This document shows positions 1-11,910 of a DNA stretch of 64,000 nt, in pieces. The notes under the pieces are model-generated. The model was given only the letters and a program-made list of their open reading frames with translations. It was not told where the DNA came from and searched no databases. How positions within the stretch are numbered: the stretch's first letter is position 1; each line of letters opens with the position of its first letter. Source of the DNA: Armigeres subalbatus (taxonomy: Eukaryota > Arthropoda > Insecta > Diptera > Culicidae); assembly GCF_024139115.2 (NCBI RefSeq), contig NC_085140.1, positions 421,302,283 to 421,366,282 of the forward strand. Direction: 5' to 3'. Made by a program: the position numbers and the translations under genes.

Positions 1-584
1 CGTGCGGTCGTCCAAAACGCGAATCTCCTCAGTTTTCATATGCCGGGCGTGCATGTTTTAACTTTTAACTCGTATTAGTGTTATTTCCCATCTCATAGAT
101 CGCATCGCTTACCAAAGTGTATCCAGATAAATTATCCTTTGTAACTAAAACGATATCAATCGTGGAGATACAGAGGTATACTCGGTCTCTAGTAGCAACG
201 AGAGTCGGACTAACAATCCTTCCATTCCTATATGACCGTAAGAACGTGAACGGCGCCGTTATTGACTTTAAATATTTGAGCTCCCGAAACGTGTACATTG
301 AGAATGGGTAGCTAATCCCACGCCCCATTCATTGTGTTCTCTGTACAGTCAATCAAGGAGTAGCAACTACAAATTGTGCGGTCATAATGCTCATGCTCCT
401 GCTGTTGTGGGATCTCCGGTAGCGGTAGAGCGTAATTGCTAAAGCGGACAAAATGCACACAAACTGGAGGACAAATGCTCAACAATTAAATGAAATTCGA
501 CAAGTGCCATGAATGCTCAATCAATACATATATTCGAAGCTCATTGATGTTTCTTCTACTGCTCCTGTCATCTAATGTTCCCTA
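1..584. other. Unassigned AT-rich DNA
   Basis: Overlapping short open frames occur on both strands at about 65-328, but neither has a recognisable domain. I see no repeat termini, tRNA-like boxes or splice-supported exon here. Confidence 0.5.
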
Positions 585-1640
585 ATGTTCTCTAAATCTT
601 CTGCTTACAAGCTAACCTCATGCGTACTCACGAATTTTCTTCTTGGGTGCACCCTGGCCTACCAACTTTCTGACGGCTCACATGTCGCCGGGATTGCCCG
701 CCTCGCACACACTGCCATCGCGCCACTCGTCCGACGAACGTCCTCCGCTGGAGACCCCTCTGGCCGTCCAGTGCGACCGCGTTGCTGGATGGGATCTCTC
801 CGAGGCGTCTGATTCCCTCGTCGAGATTTTCGCACCATTAGCGTTCTCGTCCTGCTTCCGCCTCCGGTTCGGTTCCTTCAAAAGCCAACGATCTGATCGT
901 CCGGTGGGTTGGGAGAAGCTATCCGAAGACAGCGGTCACCGTCTTCCGCAATGACCCGACAAAACCGATCCGCGACTCGACGGCGACTGTCAAGTGATCC
1001 TATCCTTCTACCCGTCCGGCAGATATGCACAACCTTTCCGACGAAACTGTAATCCGGTGGAGTAGCGGTCACGCAAGCTAACAGTCTGACCAAATCGCAG
1101 CCAAGCCAAACGTTAGTCCTTCAAAAACACCCTGGAAGGCACGCACATCATTATCACGATTGATCTTCGGTTGAATCATTTGGACTTACCCGTTAGATGG
1201 GGTATTTTCGGTCTATCTGGTTGCTGACCAACTACTTAGACCGTTTCGTGTCTGGGTTCCGACGATTGTAGTGTTTCTGCGTTTCCACGTGATCCGCTCT
1301 CGATGCATGACCTTCTATAAGACGGCTTCTGACACTCCTGGCGAGTGGAGACTTCATGCATCGGAGTCTTTAGTCGTTCTCCTCAGAAGGAACTCCGGAA
1401 TTTAGTGCCGTCGCCTGAATTACCGAAATTTTTATTAGCATCAAATGCTCTCGGAATGTTGATTATTCTCTTACCTCGAGAACACCTTCTGGCTGGCAAA
1501 GGTAACCGTTCCGACCGTGCCACAAAGTGATTCCGCCTCGTGGCCTAAAGTTTTTCACTTTTAGTTGATGTCGCCTGATGATGGCGGCGATGCTACCACT
1601 CGCGAAGACGAAGCGAAAAAGTGCCGTTCAATTTTTGCTG
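585..1640. other. GC-richer block, probably decayed transposon coding DNA
   Basis: Base composition changes here: about 585-1640 is clearly richer in G and C than its flanks and carries short open frames on both strands (minus 678-881 and 878-1093, plus 643-954 and 1345-1530). GC-rich islands in this window otherwise coincide with retrotransposon coding regions. A few plus-strand peptides around 1220-1560 are faintly like BEL/Pao reverse transcriptase (a YLD-like triplet, a TVPTVPQ-like stretch). The similarity is too weak to name the element, so I infer only that this is a broken mobile-element remnant. Confidence 0.3.
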
Positions 1641-1864
1641 ATGTGGCCTAGGTACTCTTGTCAGGCTGCCGCGACGCCTTGCGAATGGGCCTTTCGTTTT
1701 CCGCAGGGATGGATTTATTTTCGAAGTGGCGGTTGGTGTACAGGGCAATCTTAATTTCGTGAACAGTTTTTTACGCCAAATATTGTTTGTGCCTTTGCGA
1801 ATTGTTTGCTTGTGGTTTTAACTTTACTAGAGCAACATCAAAATAAACTTAACGTAACACTGCT

Positions 1865-2435
1865 CATGTTTGGCCGACTATATCCATGTCATCCGTGAAA
1901 CAAATAAATTGACTGGATCTGTTGAAAAACGTACCCTTACTCTCCGCATGACACCTTCTAGCGCAATGTTGAACAACAGGCACGAAAGTCCATCACCTTG
2001 TCTTAGTCCCCGGCGCGGTTCGAACGAACTGGAGTGTTCGCCCGAAATCTTTACATAGTTTTGCACACCATCCACCGTTGCTTTGATCAGTCTGGTAAGC
2101 TTCTCAGGGAAGCTGTCCTCGTCCATGATATTTCATGGCTCTATGCGGTCTATACTGTCGTACGCCGCCTTGAAATCAATGAACAAATGGTGCATTGGGA
2201 CCTGGTATTCATGGCATTTTTGAAGGATTTACCGTACAGTAAAGATCTGACCCGTTGTCAAGCGGCCGTCAACGAAGCCGGCTTGATAACTTCCCACGAA
2301 CTCATTCACTAATAGTGACAGACGACGGAAGATGCTCTGGGATATCACTTTGTAGATAGTGGTCATAGTGATCAGAGTCTCTGTTAGCGCCACAATAGGT
2401 CCTGACGTCTGTTAGCGCCACAATAGGTCCTGACC
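1865..2435 (-). pseudogene. Internally deleted RTE-clade retrotransposon fragment
   Basis: Read on the minus strand this matches the RTE copy at 57.4-61.4 kb base for base over long stretches. 1865-2130 corresponds to about 58.17-58.46 kb (palm region of reverse transcriptase), and 2130-2355 corresponds to 59.03-59.24 kb. The sequence then jumps to the part matching about 60.18 kb, which implies an internal deletion of roughly 0.95 kb of element sequence. Importantly, it lacks the 570-bp MITE present in the larger copy, so it is a natural empty site at about 2136. The reading frame is broken and the fragment is non-functional. Confidence 0.85.
2381..2434. repeat. Tandem duplication, 28-bp period, two units
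   Basis: The 26-base block starting CTGTTAGCGCCACAATAGG at 2381 recurs exactly at 2409 with two bases between. It lies at the end of the RTE fragment, so it is a local duplication after or during decay of that fragment. Confidence 0.9.
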
Positions 2436-3487
2436 TACACTCAAGTTGTATTCGGCAAAGTTGTTCAGGATGTCCAGGGCTACAAAGCGGTGCTCAATAT
2501 GAGTACTTCTTTCTTGAGTATTTTTGGCAAACATGAATATGGTTGGGGCTTTCAAAGGTTTTATTTTCATTCAACTTGCCCTAGTGCTGCAATTTATAAG
2601 TTCCAATGGTGGGTGTTCAGGCTGGCAACCATTCCGTAGTCAACGAACTGAAGTCTGCTGCGATAGCACAGCCCTGTCATCTCATCAAATAGCATTAATG
2701 TCAAAACATCACATGCGTTTGTTATCCATGCACAAAGCGATTATCTATTTCAATATTTAATTTAGTTTATTTTATTAATTTCTACAGTGCTACATTGAAT
2801 TAAATTCGAAAATACGTTAGAGGTGAGAAATAACAACTTATTTATAAAAGGCTCAACATTATTGAGAATTATCTTACAGCACAAAATTTGTAAAATTATA
2901 ACCTAATTGTTCGTGGAATCGAAAAACTACTAAGCCACTGAATTTGTAAGCAATCTCTAAATTAAAATTACAAGCAAACTTATTACTACATATATCCTAA
3001 ATATATTGCAGCTTAAAGCACTACGCTAACGAGAATCGTGCGTTCTTAGTTCGTACTCGAACAGTGGGTTTACAAAATATGTTATTCTAGGTAAAGATTC
3101 CATTCGATTTTGGCAACATTCGATAGGATAGGGTGGGGTTTGCAGATATAAGCAAAATAAGTATAAAAATGATTTCACTATTCTTCAACAATTTTTACGA
3201 AAACCCCTCCCCGCATGGTATCCAACCACCTATAGTCAACCTAAGGTAACATCCTTTAAAACATGATTGTATTATCTTTCGGAACAGCCTAAAAGTTATA
3301 ACAATTTCAATTTTGGGTCAATATGACCCCAGAGCACAGGCAACGTAAGTTTTTTTTGAGCACAGACAGAAGGTTAAAAATCGAAAATTAGTTTGATGGC
3401 GCGTGAGGTTGGATGAATTGAATTTGGAATGATTTTACAGTGTTGTTAATGATTTCAGTTTTAGGAAAAGTGGTAAAAAATTACTAT
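2436..3487. other. Unassigned AT-rich DNA
   Basis: No gene, tRNA-like box or clear terminal inverted repeat seen. A plus-strand open frame at 2524-2760 (78 codons) starts with a hydrophobic stretch resembling a signal peptide, but it has no domain I recognise and no supporting splice sites. Confidence 0.45.
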
Positions 3488-3497
3488 TATATAAAGT

Positions 3498-3560
3498 TTT
3501 TTTTTTTTTTTTTTGTGTCTTTATTAAGGAGACTTTCAGCCCGAGGCTGGCTCGTCTCCG
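3498..3560 (-). mobile_element. 63-bp 5'-truncated retroposon with poly(A) and stem-loop
   Basis: The direct repeat TATATAAAGT occurs at 3488-3497 and again at 3561-3570, flanking exactly 63 bases. On the minus strand the insert ends in a run of 17 A. Its other end can form a hairpin (GGAGAC pairing with GTCTCC, 3528-3559). A short target duplication, a poly(A) tail and a 3' hairpin are the signature of a severely 5'-truncated LINE-mobilised insertion. The parental family cannot be told from so little sequence. Confidence 0.75.
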
Positions 3561-3711
3561 TATATAAAGTTAATAACTAGGCAGTGAGTTAAATGTTGTT
3601 GCACACAATAGTTGGGGCCTTCCTTTGCTGCAGTTGAGCATATAATTGTTGTATATCAGCATATATTGGAGCTCTGTCCAATATTTTGCCATCACGCTAC
3701 TTGCCTACTTT

Positions 3712-3932
3712 TGGTTACTTGTCATAAGACGAGTTTGTACTATTCCATTTAATTCCACTACTTTATTGTACCTTTGACAGATACGTATTTCGCCCTCAAC
3801 AGTAAGGCCGTCTTCAGTGTCTCGTACTTGACTCGACTTGGAAGTTGATGTCGAAATACGTATCTGTAAAGATAACAAAACGTAGTGGAATGAAATGGAA
3901 AGTACTAAACTCGTCTTAGACAGTTGAAGACA
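3712..3932. mobile_element. Palindromic MITE (ACGAGTTT/ATACGTAT family)
   Basis: The left arm (3712-3792, containing AGACGAGTTTGTACTATTCC and GATACGTATTTCG) is inverted at 3851-3932, with about 80-85% identity by eye. A spacer of about 60 bp separates the arms. Half copies of the same family lie at about 8127-8230, 47222-47316 and 62455-62560. There is no coding capacity, so it would depend on a transposase in trans. Confidence 0.75.
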
Positions 3933-5100
3933 TTCCACTAAAAGAGCTTAAATAAATTTGCTCAGCAATAAAATGGTTTTCCTCTCATTTTGTTTCGGGA
4001 AACCTCTGGTAAAAGATTTTCGCACTTTTCGCAAAATTATTCTCTCCATTTTCCATATTATTTAAAACAAACACCGGTACACAATACATATATACACAGC
4101 ACGAATATGGAGACGCATGGTTGCCCACCATGTTGTTTGACGAATGACTTTATTTATTAAAAATCGAAGTTGGTAGATTAAATTTCATGGCTATGGATTA
4201 ATAATCGGACCAGTATTTCAAAATTTAGACTGTATAACGATTTTTGGAAATCGTAGATTTTTTTTAATCATCTTATCCGAAATTGGACACCCTAATAATT
4301 CTTATAATTTTTGGAAAGGGACAATTCTGTGAAATTTTGCAGAATTCGGAGATATCGTCACGGTGTCTTCGTCCGAAGAGGCTTATTTTCGAAAAAAAAC
4401 ATTATTTTTAAAACACCCACTACACGAAAGTATAGGTTTTTCTCTTTCACGGATGTGTATTTTTAAAATGTTCTATCGGGGATAATTTTTCCATACATTT
4501 TGTTTTTTCGTAAGTTATTCATATTTTTACTATCTAGATAAAAAATAAAAGTCATCAAAATTAAGCTTAGAATCACCCGCGATAGTGTGCTGAAGACACA
4601 AAAACTCTAGAACGTATACACAAAGTGCTAGAGGTTTTGTCAAAAAAAAAACAGCTGTCTGCCCCAGTGTGCGACGCAGCGTACATTGATGTGTTTAGAT
4701 TAGTAAGCGCGTCAGATACCACTTCTCTCTATATCGATCAGCTGTTGTGAATCTTCTCAAAACTGTTACTTGTTGCAACTTCCCGACAAAAACAAAAACG
4801 CCATATTTCAGATGAAATACTTTTTGCAAGCGAATTGTCTGAATTATGATGAAAGAATTAGACTAAAAACTATCCGCATGAAATGATCTTTAAAGTTCTT
4901 CGAATAGAATAAGCGATCCTGATCCATTATATCGTCGGATTATTATGTGTGCAAATGTCAATATAATCGAGTTATTTTCGTCGGGTTATCGTTAGGAATG
5001 TTTTGATTTTCGATTTTCTCCTGCTGCTATGAATCAAAGTCGCATGCCGTTATTCGGCAACGGGTGCCCCCAATATAGTTTTGGGTTATCATGTCGCTAT
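3933..5100. other. Unassigned AT-rich DNA
   Basis: No gene is seen. A small imperfect hairpin (ACAAAAACTCTAG at about 4597 pairing with CTAGAGGTTTTGT at about 4628) is the only structure noticed. Confidence 0.4.
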
Positions 5101-5159
5101 ACTAATGGTTGACCCGTAACTCTGGGTAGACACCTTTTACATTGTTACACGGTTACATT

Positions 5160-5330
5160 GCCAGCTAGAGGCAAATCCTGACCCAACGAATACCTTCCTC
5201 ATTATCCAACTACGTGGTACTTATGAGGGTGTCGCTAAGTCGGTGGTCTCTCGTTAAGTAAGTACTACATCAACACGTCCTTCCTCTTCCTAGTTACGGT
5301 GAAGATGTGCGTGGCCAGGGGTAGTAATCC
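5160..5330 (+). repeat. Decayed copy of SINE-like dispersed repeat
   Basis: Blocks such as CCTTCCTCTTCCTAG followed by GCGTGGCCAGG align with the repeat copies at about 17440-17690 and 46415-46640 with many substitutions and gaps. Only the downstream body is recognisable; no intact B box is seen. Confidence 0.35.
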
Positions 5331-5684
5331 CCATGCTTTTGTTATTTTTGTTTAAGACTGGTGGGCAGGGTTGGTTGTCAGTAAAGTAAATGCACTTAAA
5401 GTCGAAACGCAAGCTTCAAAATGACCAAACTTCGATTTTTATCACAGGCTATAAACAACAATTTGTGAATTTCGGGTTAAAGTGAACTTTTATTTCTTCT
5501 AGCGGCCGCACTCCCTTAACATTATTAAAATTAAAAAGGAGCTGGCATGCACGATTCCTGACGTTTTTGAACATAATTTCTTTCATTTTTGGCGTAAATC
5601 ATATTTAGAGGTTCGCATGCTCTATATTGTCGAATAGAGTTCCTATATATTTACCCAACCCACTAACATAAATTTCCTGAGATA

Positions 5685-5785
5685 TCTATGAAGGTAGTAA
5701 GGGTTTTCCGCATCTTCACTAGTAGATGTTGAACTAATATTCCTTCCACCCACGATTTGTACAGTCACTTATGCTATGCTAAATC
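5685..5785 (+). repeat. Decayed fragment of the same SINE-like repeat
   Basis: A stretch reading TTTTCCGCATCTTCACTAG, then GTTGAACTAATATTCCTTCC, matches the copy at 17537-17580. It is a short, diverged, non-coding fragment. Confidence 0.45.
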
Positions 5786-8126
5786 ATATTTAGAGGTTCA
5801 CAGCTCCAGTCTATTCGATATGCTGCCGCTGCGTTATATTTTTAACTATGTAAATGATAACAATTTGTGGGTATGAAACATTTAATACATTTTTTTTTAC
5901 CATTTTGATCGAAACTCATTATTTTGGCTGAATCAAAAGCAAACTTATATCCATATCAATAGCATTAATTAGGTATTCCATAACTACATGGTTCAATTAA
6001 ACCAGAGGAAAAATCCTAACTGCCAGAGCCAATTGAAATGTATTAATAATAACTAAAAGTAACATAGCATATAAGGAAGATAGTGTTAAGAAAACACGGA
6101 ACACCTAGTCTAAGAGATGAATGCATGTATTAGATAATTAGCAAATAAAATTAGTTAAAAAAATAATAATATTAAAAAAAAGGTATTCCATAACTTTACT
6201 TCCAAAAAAAAAAAGAAGATACAAACGTAACATAAGAACATTAAAAAGGCGTTGTCTTCAAACACTGAAAATCAATCCTAATCACCCTGTAAATGAAGGA
6301 ATTTCAATACCAGACAATCTCTAGTTCAAAGAAAATTCAAAAATACTATTTTTTAAATGAACAGAATCTTTTTATAAAAAAAAAACTTTTTTTAGGAATG
6401 GTTTGAACTACTCTGAGGAAGATTCAACCTAAATAGCTGTATTTAGGCAGTAGGCTATAGAGTTTGAGAGTTTTCAATAGATTTATTGCAAACAAAAATA
6501 AATAAAAATTTATGAACTGTGACATAGAACCCCTTTGACAAACCACCGTTGAAAAGCTAATGAAAACACCGAGTTAAAAGATTGGCCAAGTTTCAAAGGG
6601 AACTTGCAGGCACAAATAAACTAAGAGCGATTTTCTGGTCTACAAGCCAAAAACGTTCATTTTTTCAGATTCATCATTTCGTTATTCGGCAAAATATCAT
6701 TCGACGTAAGCTTCATTCTTTGAAAAACATTTAGCCATTCTAGTACATCACTGATTCAATATTGAAAGTTAGCCCGATTGACTATTGCGTTCCAGAGCTA
6801 TTGACAAAACATGATTTATTTAGATCCTTCTATTGCACTCCGAATTGATTTTTTTAAACAAAATGCTGCAATACATTCAAATGAAAGCAATTTGTGCTCC
6901 AATGCCTTGGTTTTTATTGTTATTCAAAAGGGTCCTACATAAGTTCAAAGAGCGGTAGCCTTACTCGTATCTGTTGATACCTAAGTTACCAAATTTAATT
7001 AAATAGTATGAAATCCTTTTTCGGAATATTTGGTTAAGTTTTAAACCGTCTATTTATAACGTAAACTTAACTACAGAGCAAGGAATCTGCCCACAGATGC
7101 AAACAGGTACTACAAACGCTTGTATTCCAACGACCCGGTGCACCGGCTGCACCGTAATCTGCCATCATCGCGTCACGTCCGTGTCTACTTTCTTTCCGCA
7201 ATCACCGCATCTCGTTCGGTCGTCTAGCAAACTAAGCAGAAATTGATTAGCGATCACAGCGATGCACCGTCAAACTACGCCTTGTTGTAACATAGCACGA
7301 GGGTCTTCTTAATCGAATCAACGTTGATAATAGTGTTTAGATGGTTGGATAGGTACTTCATCACCAAACATCGTCGCAACCGATGCAGGGGCCGTCGTCG
7401 TCATTGGTTCAGCATTTTATGAAACCAATACCGTCGATACGAAGTTCCGTTTGCAATTAAAATTGATTAGGGTTCGTTTCCATTTTCCCATCGCAATATC
7501 ACCGTACCAACCATTTCAGCCGGTCGTGATTGTCCTCGATTAACCTACTCGATTGGTGATTTCCTCATTTGTCCGAATATTTCCGCATCCTCACACGCAA
7601 CTTTTAAACATATGGTCGACTGCATCGGAAAAGTTTAACAAAAATCAGAAGTAGTGACACTACAATCATAGATTGCACTGGTTGGTTGTTTGTTTGCGAA
7701 AGCGAAACTAACGAAAATTAGTCTCGTGCATTTTCAGCTTACTGCAACCGGCCAGTGAAAGTGTCATGAAACGTCACGTGCTGCAATTGCATATACAAGT
7801 TGACGCATATTTAAAGTTACTTGATTATAGGTACGTCACCATTGACATAGCTAGGTAAATGATCTCTAGAAGGATAATAAAGTAGCAATTGAATAAGTAG
7901 AATTACAAATATTTTACATAAAAAAAAGTTTTATGAACTAAAGAAACATGGTGATACCCAGATGTTATAATTATCCTTAATAAATTTAAAAAATTAAGAC
8001 ATTTTTTCAAGTCAGAAATAGAAATATTTAATGTTTGAAAATTACGTCCCATTCCCAGTAGGATTCTTTATGGCGCAAAACGGCAATTCAAGGGAGCCAT
8101 AAATAAATGTAAAACAAAAATTGAGG
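5786..8126. other. AT-rich intergenic DNA, with a more mixed-composition patch at 7080-7560
   Basis: Most of this stretch is low in GC with many A/T runs. About 7080-7560 has higher complexity and scattered CpG, as in non-repetitive mosquito intergenic or regulatory DNA, but I see no exon, core promoter or terminal repeat that I could defend. Confidence 0.4.
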
Positions 8127-8230
8127 TCGACATACGTATCTGTTAAAGGTACAATAAAGTATTGAAATTAAATGGCATAGTACTAACTCGTCTTATGACA
8201 AGTGAATACATTCCACTAAAAGCTTAAAAC
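8127..8230 (+). repeat. Half copy of the 3.7-kb MITE family
   Basis: It contains CATACGTATCTGTTAAAGG, an ACTAACTCGTCTTATGAC block and CATTCCACTAAAAG in the same order as the right arm of the palindromic element at 3851-3950. The opposite arm is absent. Confidence 0.65.
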
Positions 8231-8460
8231 AATTTTCTTATGAAAAATTCGAAGGTTACCCAGATATTCTTATATAAATTCGAGTTTTTTATCGTATTAA
8301 TTCGTTTTTATTTGTTTTGCACACCTTGATCATCAAGAGAACATTAGTTTAAATTAACATTTGTAAATTAAGGAAAGCTTGAAAATCACATTTCAAAATT
8401 CTGTACGAATTCGAAAAGGCTGTTGACCCCTCACTAACCAAACTCCCTAAGTACCAATCA

Positions 8461-8880
8461 TCATCGCAGAGGCAATGGAAACCACTTTCTTCTACCGGAT
8501 TCCATCTGGCAGAGATCATTCGAAGCCCACCTTAACCTTGATCCTATGCACGAGCTGAGACAACAGCCAGCGATGCGTTCACGGCGAAGCCGTACTAAAT
8601 ACAACTGCTCGCTACCTGCATGTATGGTGTTAAACAGTAAAGGCAACAGAAGTGGCGTCTCAAGTGCTCCACTGCTGCGCCTGTCCTCTGTTTACAAAGC
8701 GCTCCATGCCACGTCGCGTCAGCTGTTAAAACATGATAATTGTAGCGGCACGTTGGACAAGATATCGAGTGTCAAGATGCGCAACCTGGTAGGAAGGAAA
8801 TGCGCCTTACGTCGATTATATGGTTTAATATCTCAAAGCGATGCTGACAAAAGCGAGATACGCGATTGATCCGATCAAAT
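8461..8880. other. CpG-containing patch with a 107-codon open frame, origin unknown
   Basis: A plus-strand frame at 8546-8869 is open for 107 codons and rich in Arg, Ser and Leu. A 61-codon minus-strand frame (8461-8646) overlaps it. GC is higher than in the flanks. I recognise no domain and see no convincing splice signals. It could be an exon of an unseen gene, a regulatory patch or an old transposon piece. Confidence 0.2.
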
Positions 8881-9380
8881 GATCCACAATTGCCCTTGTT
8901 AATATTGCTTGGAGCATAACCAGGTATCAGGTGTATGATCATCATTCATCAATGGCGATGTGGAGTGCAATCGGGAAAACTTAGGCATTTGATGGTAAAC
9001 CTGATCCATTGCGGACCGGCTTTTAAGAAACTTCAACTGCTTTCGTTACCGGAACTACTTTTATGCCGTTTTATGAAATTTATTACGAGCTTCACATGGA
9101 TAATATCATGTGAATACATTGCTATTGGGTAGCTGATGGCTATTGAATGATGAGTTCATATCTCAATGGGCCAGTTTGTAAAGCAATCAATTACAGAGAA
9201 ACGAACAACTGAAATGTTTAATATGGTATTAGAAACCCATACGAAAGTGTTCAAACAATCATTACGTTAACAATGAAATTCTATTATTATGTGTGTGTGC
9301 TATTACCCGGTACCGCCGTGCGGTCGAATCCAATGAATCGCCTGCTTTGAGCGTGCTTACAGCGGCACACTAGGAGTTAA

Positions 9381-9575
9381 CTTTCTGAAATCAGTATGGC
9401 GAAAGGCATCTAAGGTTCGATTTCTCAAAATTAAGCACTTTAATCGAAAAAATATTTGGTAGGCGTAGTAGCAGACACCATCCCTCATAACCGGTACCAA
9501 ATAGTTTTTCATAAAAAGTTCCTAATTTTGAGAAAACCAGCGTTAGATGTCTTTCGCCATACAAATTTCTGGCGG
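9381..9575. mobile_element. Palindromic MITE with TTAA target duplication
   Basis: The two halves are inverted copies: TATGGCGAAAGGCATCTAA on the left matches the complement of TTAGATGTCTTTCGCCATA on the right, and the arms extend over about 85 bp each. TTAA flanks the pair at 9377-9380 and 9576-9579, as expected for piggyBac-type insertion. It has no coding capacity. Confidence 0.75.
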
Positions 9576-9904
9576 TTAACTCTTGCTGGCTATTTTGTGC
9601 ATATACTATAGCGCCTGGATGTGGCTGCGGCGAGTAGAAAATCAGCCACTGCCAATAATTCATTAGTTCGATTTCGTGTACAAAACCCAGAAGAATATGC
9701 GACCGTGTGATAATAGTGCTGTTCCTTTGCACGCCAGATTTCCTGAAGGGCTGTCCTTATTCTACATGGACAAGTTTTGATCTGTTTTAGATACCCGTTT
9801 CCCCAAGCATGTACAATAGTATATTATATATTTTCAAAAAAATAGTATAAATCATGGATATTTTAACCATACCTCTCCCTCCAAAAACTGTTCCGTAGAA
9901 CTAA

Positions 9905-10065
9905 GCGATTTCATCGCCGCAACCGCGACAATTAGTTGCCGCGATTCTATCAGTGGATCGCTGCCGGTAATGTCCCATTTACGCTTCCATACTTACGGCG
10001 ACAGAATCGCAGTCGCCAAGCAATAGAATCGCATCGCGTGTGTTTGGGGAAGCCTTTAATCGTAC
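9905..10065. repeat. Short inverted/direct motif cluster (GCGATTCTAT)
   Basis: GCGATTCTATCAG (9950), GACAGAATCGCAGTCGCC (10002) and CAATAGAATCGCATCGC (10021) are copies in both orientations of one short motif, with further GCGAT repeats at about 9905-9940. This looks like the remnant of a palindromic repeat; boundaries are unclear. Confidence 0.4.
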
Positions 10066-10384
10066 CCTCGAGAGCAATGTCAGGCTGTGACTCACAGCTC
10101 CTTGCTTCTCACTTAAATGTACGTTATTTTGATTCAGTTTTTGTGATACTCTTCTAGTCGAGAGGGTATATGAGACGGTAGGAAATTTGTCATTCGCCCA
10201 TATTGTCTGAACAAAGTGGTGGATCGATTGATGCAGCTACTCACTTCTAAGATTGAGAATCTCAACCGGGATCTCGACCTTTCAGCTTTACTGTTTACTG
10301 TTTCCTGTAGTCCCAGTTTCATTAGTATTAGTATAAAAGAAGACACACGACAAAACATTCTGCAACTAACTTTGATCGTATCTA

Positions 10385-10750
10385 GTGCAACGTCAAGTAA
10401 CCGTCATCATTGGGGATCACTCATCTCGTTGTTTTTCAAACGGCTCCGGAGTCCCACAAGGAAGCACGCTGGGTCCATTGTTATTTTCGCTCTTCGTGAA
10501 TGATGTAACCTTTATCCTGCAACGTGGAGGCCTGCTGTTGATGTTTGCGGACAATCTCAAAATTTACCTCGTATAGTACGACATCTGGCGGACTGCCAAG
10601 AATTGCAGAAGCCCTTGGATTTATCCAAAGGTTGGTGTGCGGGTAATATGATGGTCCTGCCCATTTAGAAGTGCTACGTAATTAGCTTCCATTGCCGAAA
10701 AACCGTGGTTTTTAATTAAATTATTACAGGAACTACTTTACAACGTGTAG
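10385..10750 (+). pseudogene. Jockey-clade reverse transcriptase fragment (palm)
   Basis: The open frame 10385-10576 shows the retrotransposon RT block SGVPQGSTLGPLLFSLFVND, followed by FADN where an active enzyme has the catalytic F/YADD. The second catalytic aspartate is therefore lost. Beyond 10576 diverged peptide similarity (HVK-type motif before the thumb) continues through stop codons to about 10750. The block order and spacing fit a Jockey-type non-LTR element. It is a dead remnant; downstream parts of what is probably the same element appear at 11757, 12940 and 15062. Confidence 0.85.
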
Positions 10751-10759
10751 ATCATGTTA

Positions 10760-11756
10760 AGGCTCTATAAACCGTAATCAATTCGATAATGACGATGATT
10801 TTATTCGAATCCGCACTAATACTAATAAAGTTTTGAACTAAATTCAATATTTTGGGGCTATTTGCCGACTTACCTCCATCATTCCATATTCATTACATTT
10901 ACATATTAATTTTTCACTAATCTAAATTAACAATTATTGAGGAATTGCAGGAAAAACGCTGAAAACTGCCTTTTTCCTGGGCCGGCATTCGTACTTTTAT
11001 CGAACGCATACTAACTCCGAACGTTCGGAGCGAACACATACACACGCACTTGATTTTTCATTTGATCTTTTCCCACTGTTTCCTTGATTTAATCACTCCT
11101 GAAACATATTCACTAACTGAGTTTCACATTTTTCTTCAATATTGACTACCAATCGATTCCCTTCGCGACAAAAAACTGTCGAAAACTGCTTCCCAAAAAT
11201 CGAAGTGAGAGACAAATTCGACGACCGTATTGTGAATGCAATAAAATGCGGAAGACTCAAGTTCACTAGCGCAATAAGTGAAATGGTGAGTTCAAAATCT
11301 ACGCGATGCAACTTCAATAAATCCGAACAATACAACGTATACGCCAGCCAACACGCAAACAAAGGTGTGCATACACAAGAAAATAATCATCTCTTCTATG
11401 TTGCCAGATTTGTTTATTGTAAAAAATCATTGCTGTTTGTCGGATTGAACAAATATACCAGGAAAAAATATTTAAACATGTTATGTAAGCTTCTGTTAAA
11501 TTCCAAGTGGTGAATAAAAGTTTTTAAACCGATAAATACCCATATATTTGATACACCGTGAACATGTATTATGATATAGAATAAACATTTCGTCAAGTCT
11601 GGCAACATTATGCATCAGCTGGCATATTTTTAACACCCCATTTCCACCCACTCCAGTTGTAAACAAAATTTATCTATCGCTGCTGCATTTTTCCGTACCA
11701 ATTAATTGCCTCACTATTACAAACAAGCGATACAGTCATTATTTTCAAAACATTGT
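10760..11756. other. Sequence separating two parts of the Jockey element; probable insertion
   Basis: The Jockey RT similarity stops near 10750 and resumes at 11757, so the block between is probably inserted DNA. It contains a perfect 16-base palindrome (CTCCGAACGTTCGGAG, about 11017-11032). A plus-strand frame at 11142-11513 is open for 123 codons with no recognised domain. I could not find matching terminal repeats, so the inserted element is unidentified. Confidence 0.35.
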
Positions 11757-11910
11757 GATGGAGTCTTGAGCCTTAAATATCTTGGCGTCATGTTGGATGA
11801 CAGGCTAACTTTCAGTCATCATTTATCAATCATCTACGATTGACAAAGCGAATCGCCAGCTCGGTTTCATTTTTAAGATTTCAAATTAATTCCGCGATCC
11901 TCTAAATTTC
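11757..11910 (+). pseudogene. Jockey-clade RT fragment (post-palm LGV block)
   Basis: Translation gives LKYLGVMLDDRLTF, the conserved segment that follows the catalytic core in Jockey-type elements. It is followed by a broken region still readable as QLGFIF and similar blocks. Stops and frameshifts show decay. Its position relative to the 10.4-kb palm fragment fits one element split by insertion. Confidence 0.75.

Noticed and set aside
2440..2740. Possible Ty1/copia RNase H remnant on the minus strand (ERSTHIEHRF-like peptide)
   Set aside because: Only a few residues match the usual KHID pattern and the surrounding motifs are absent.
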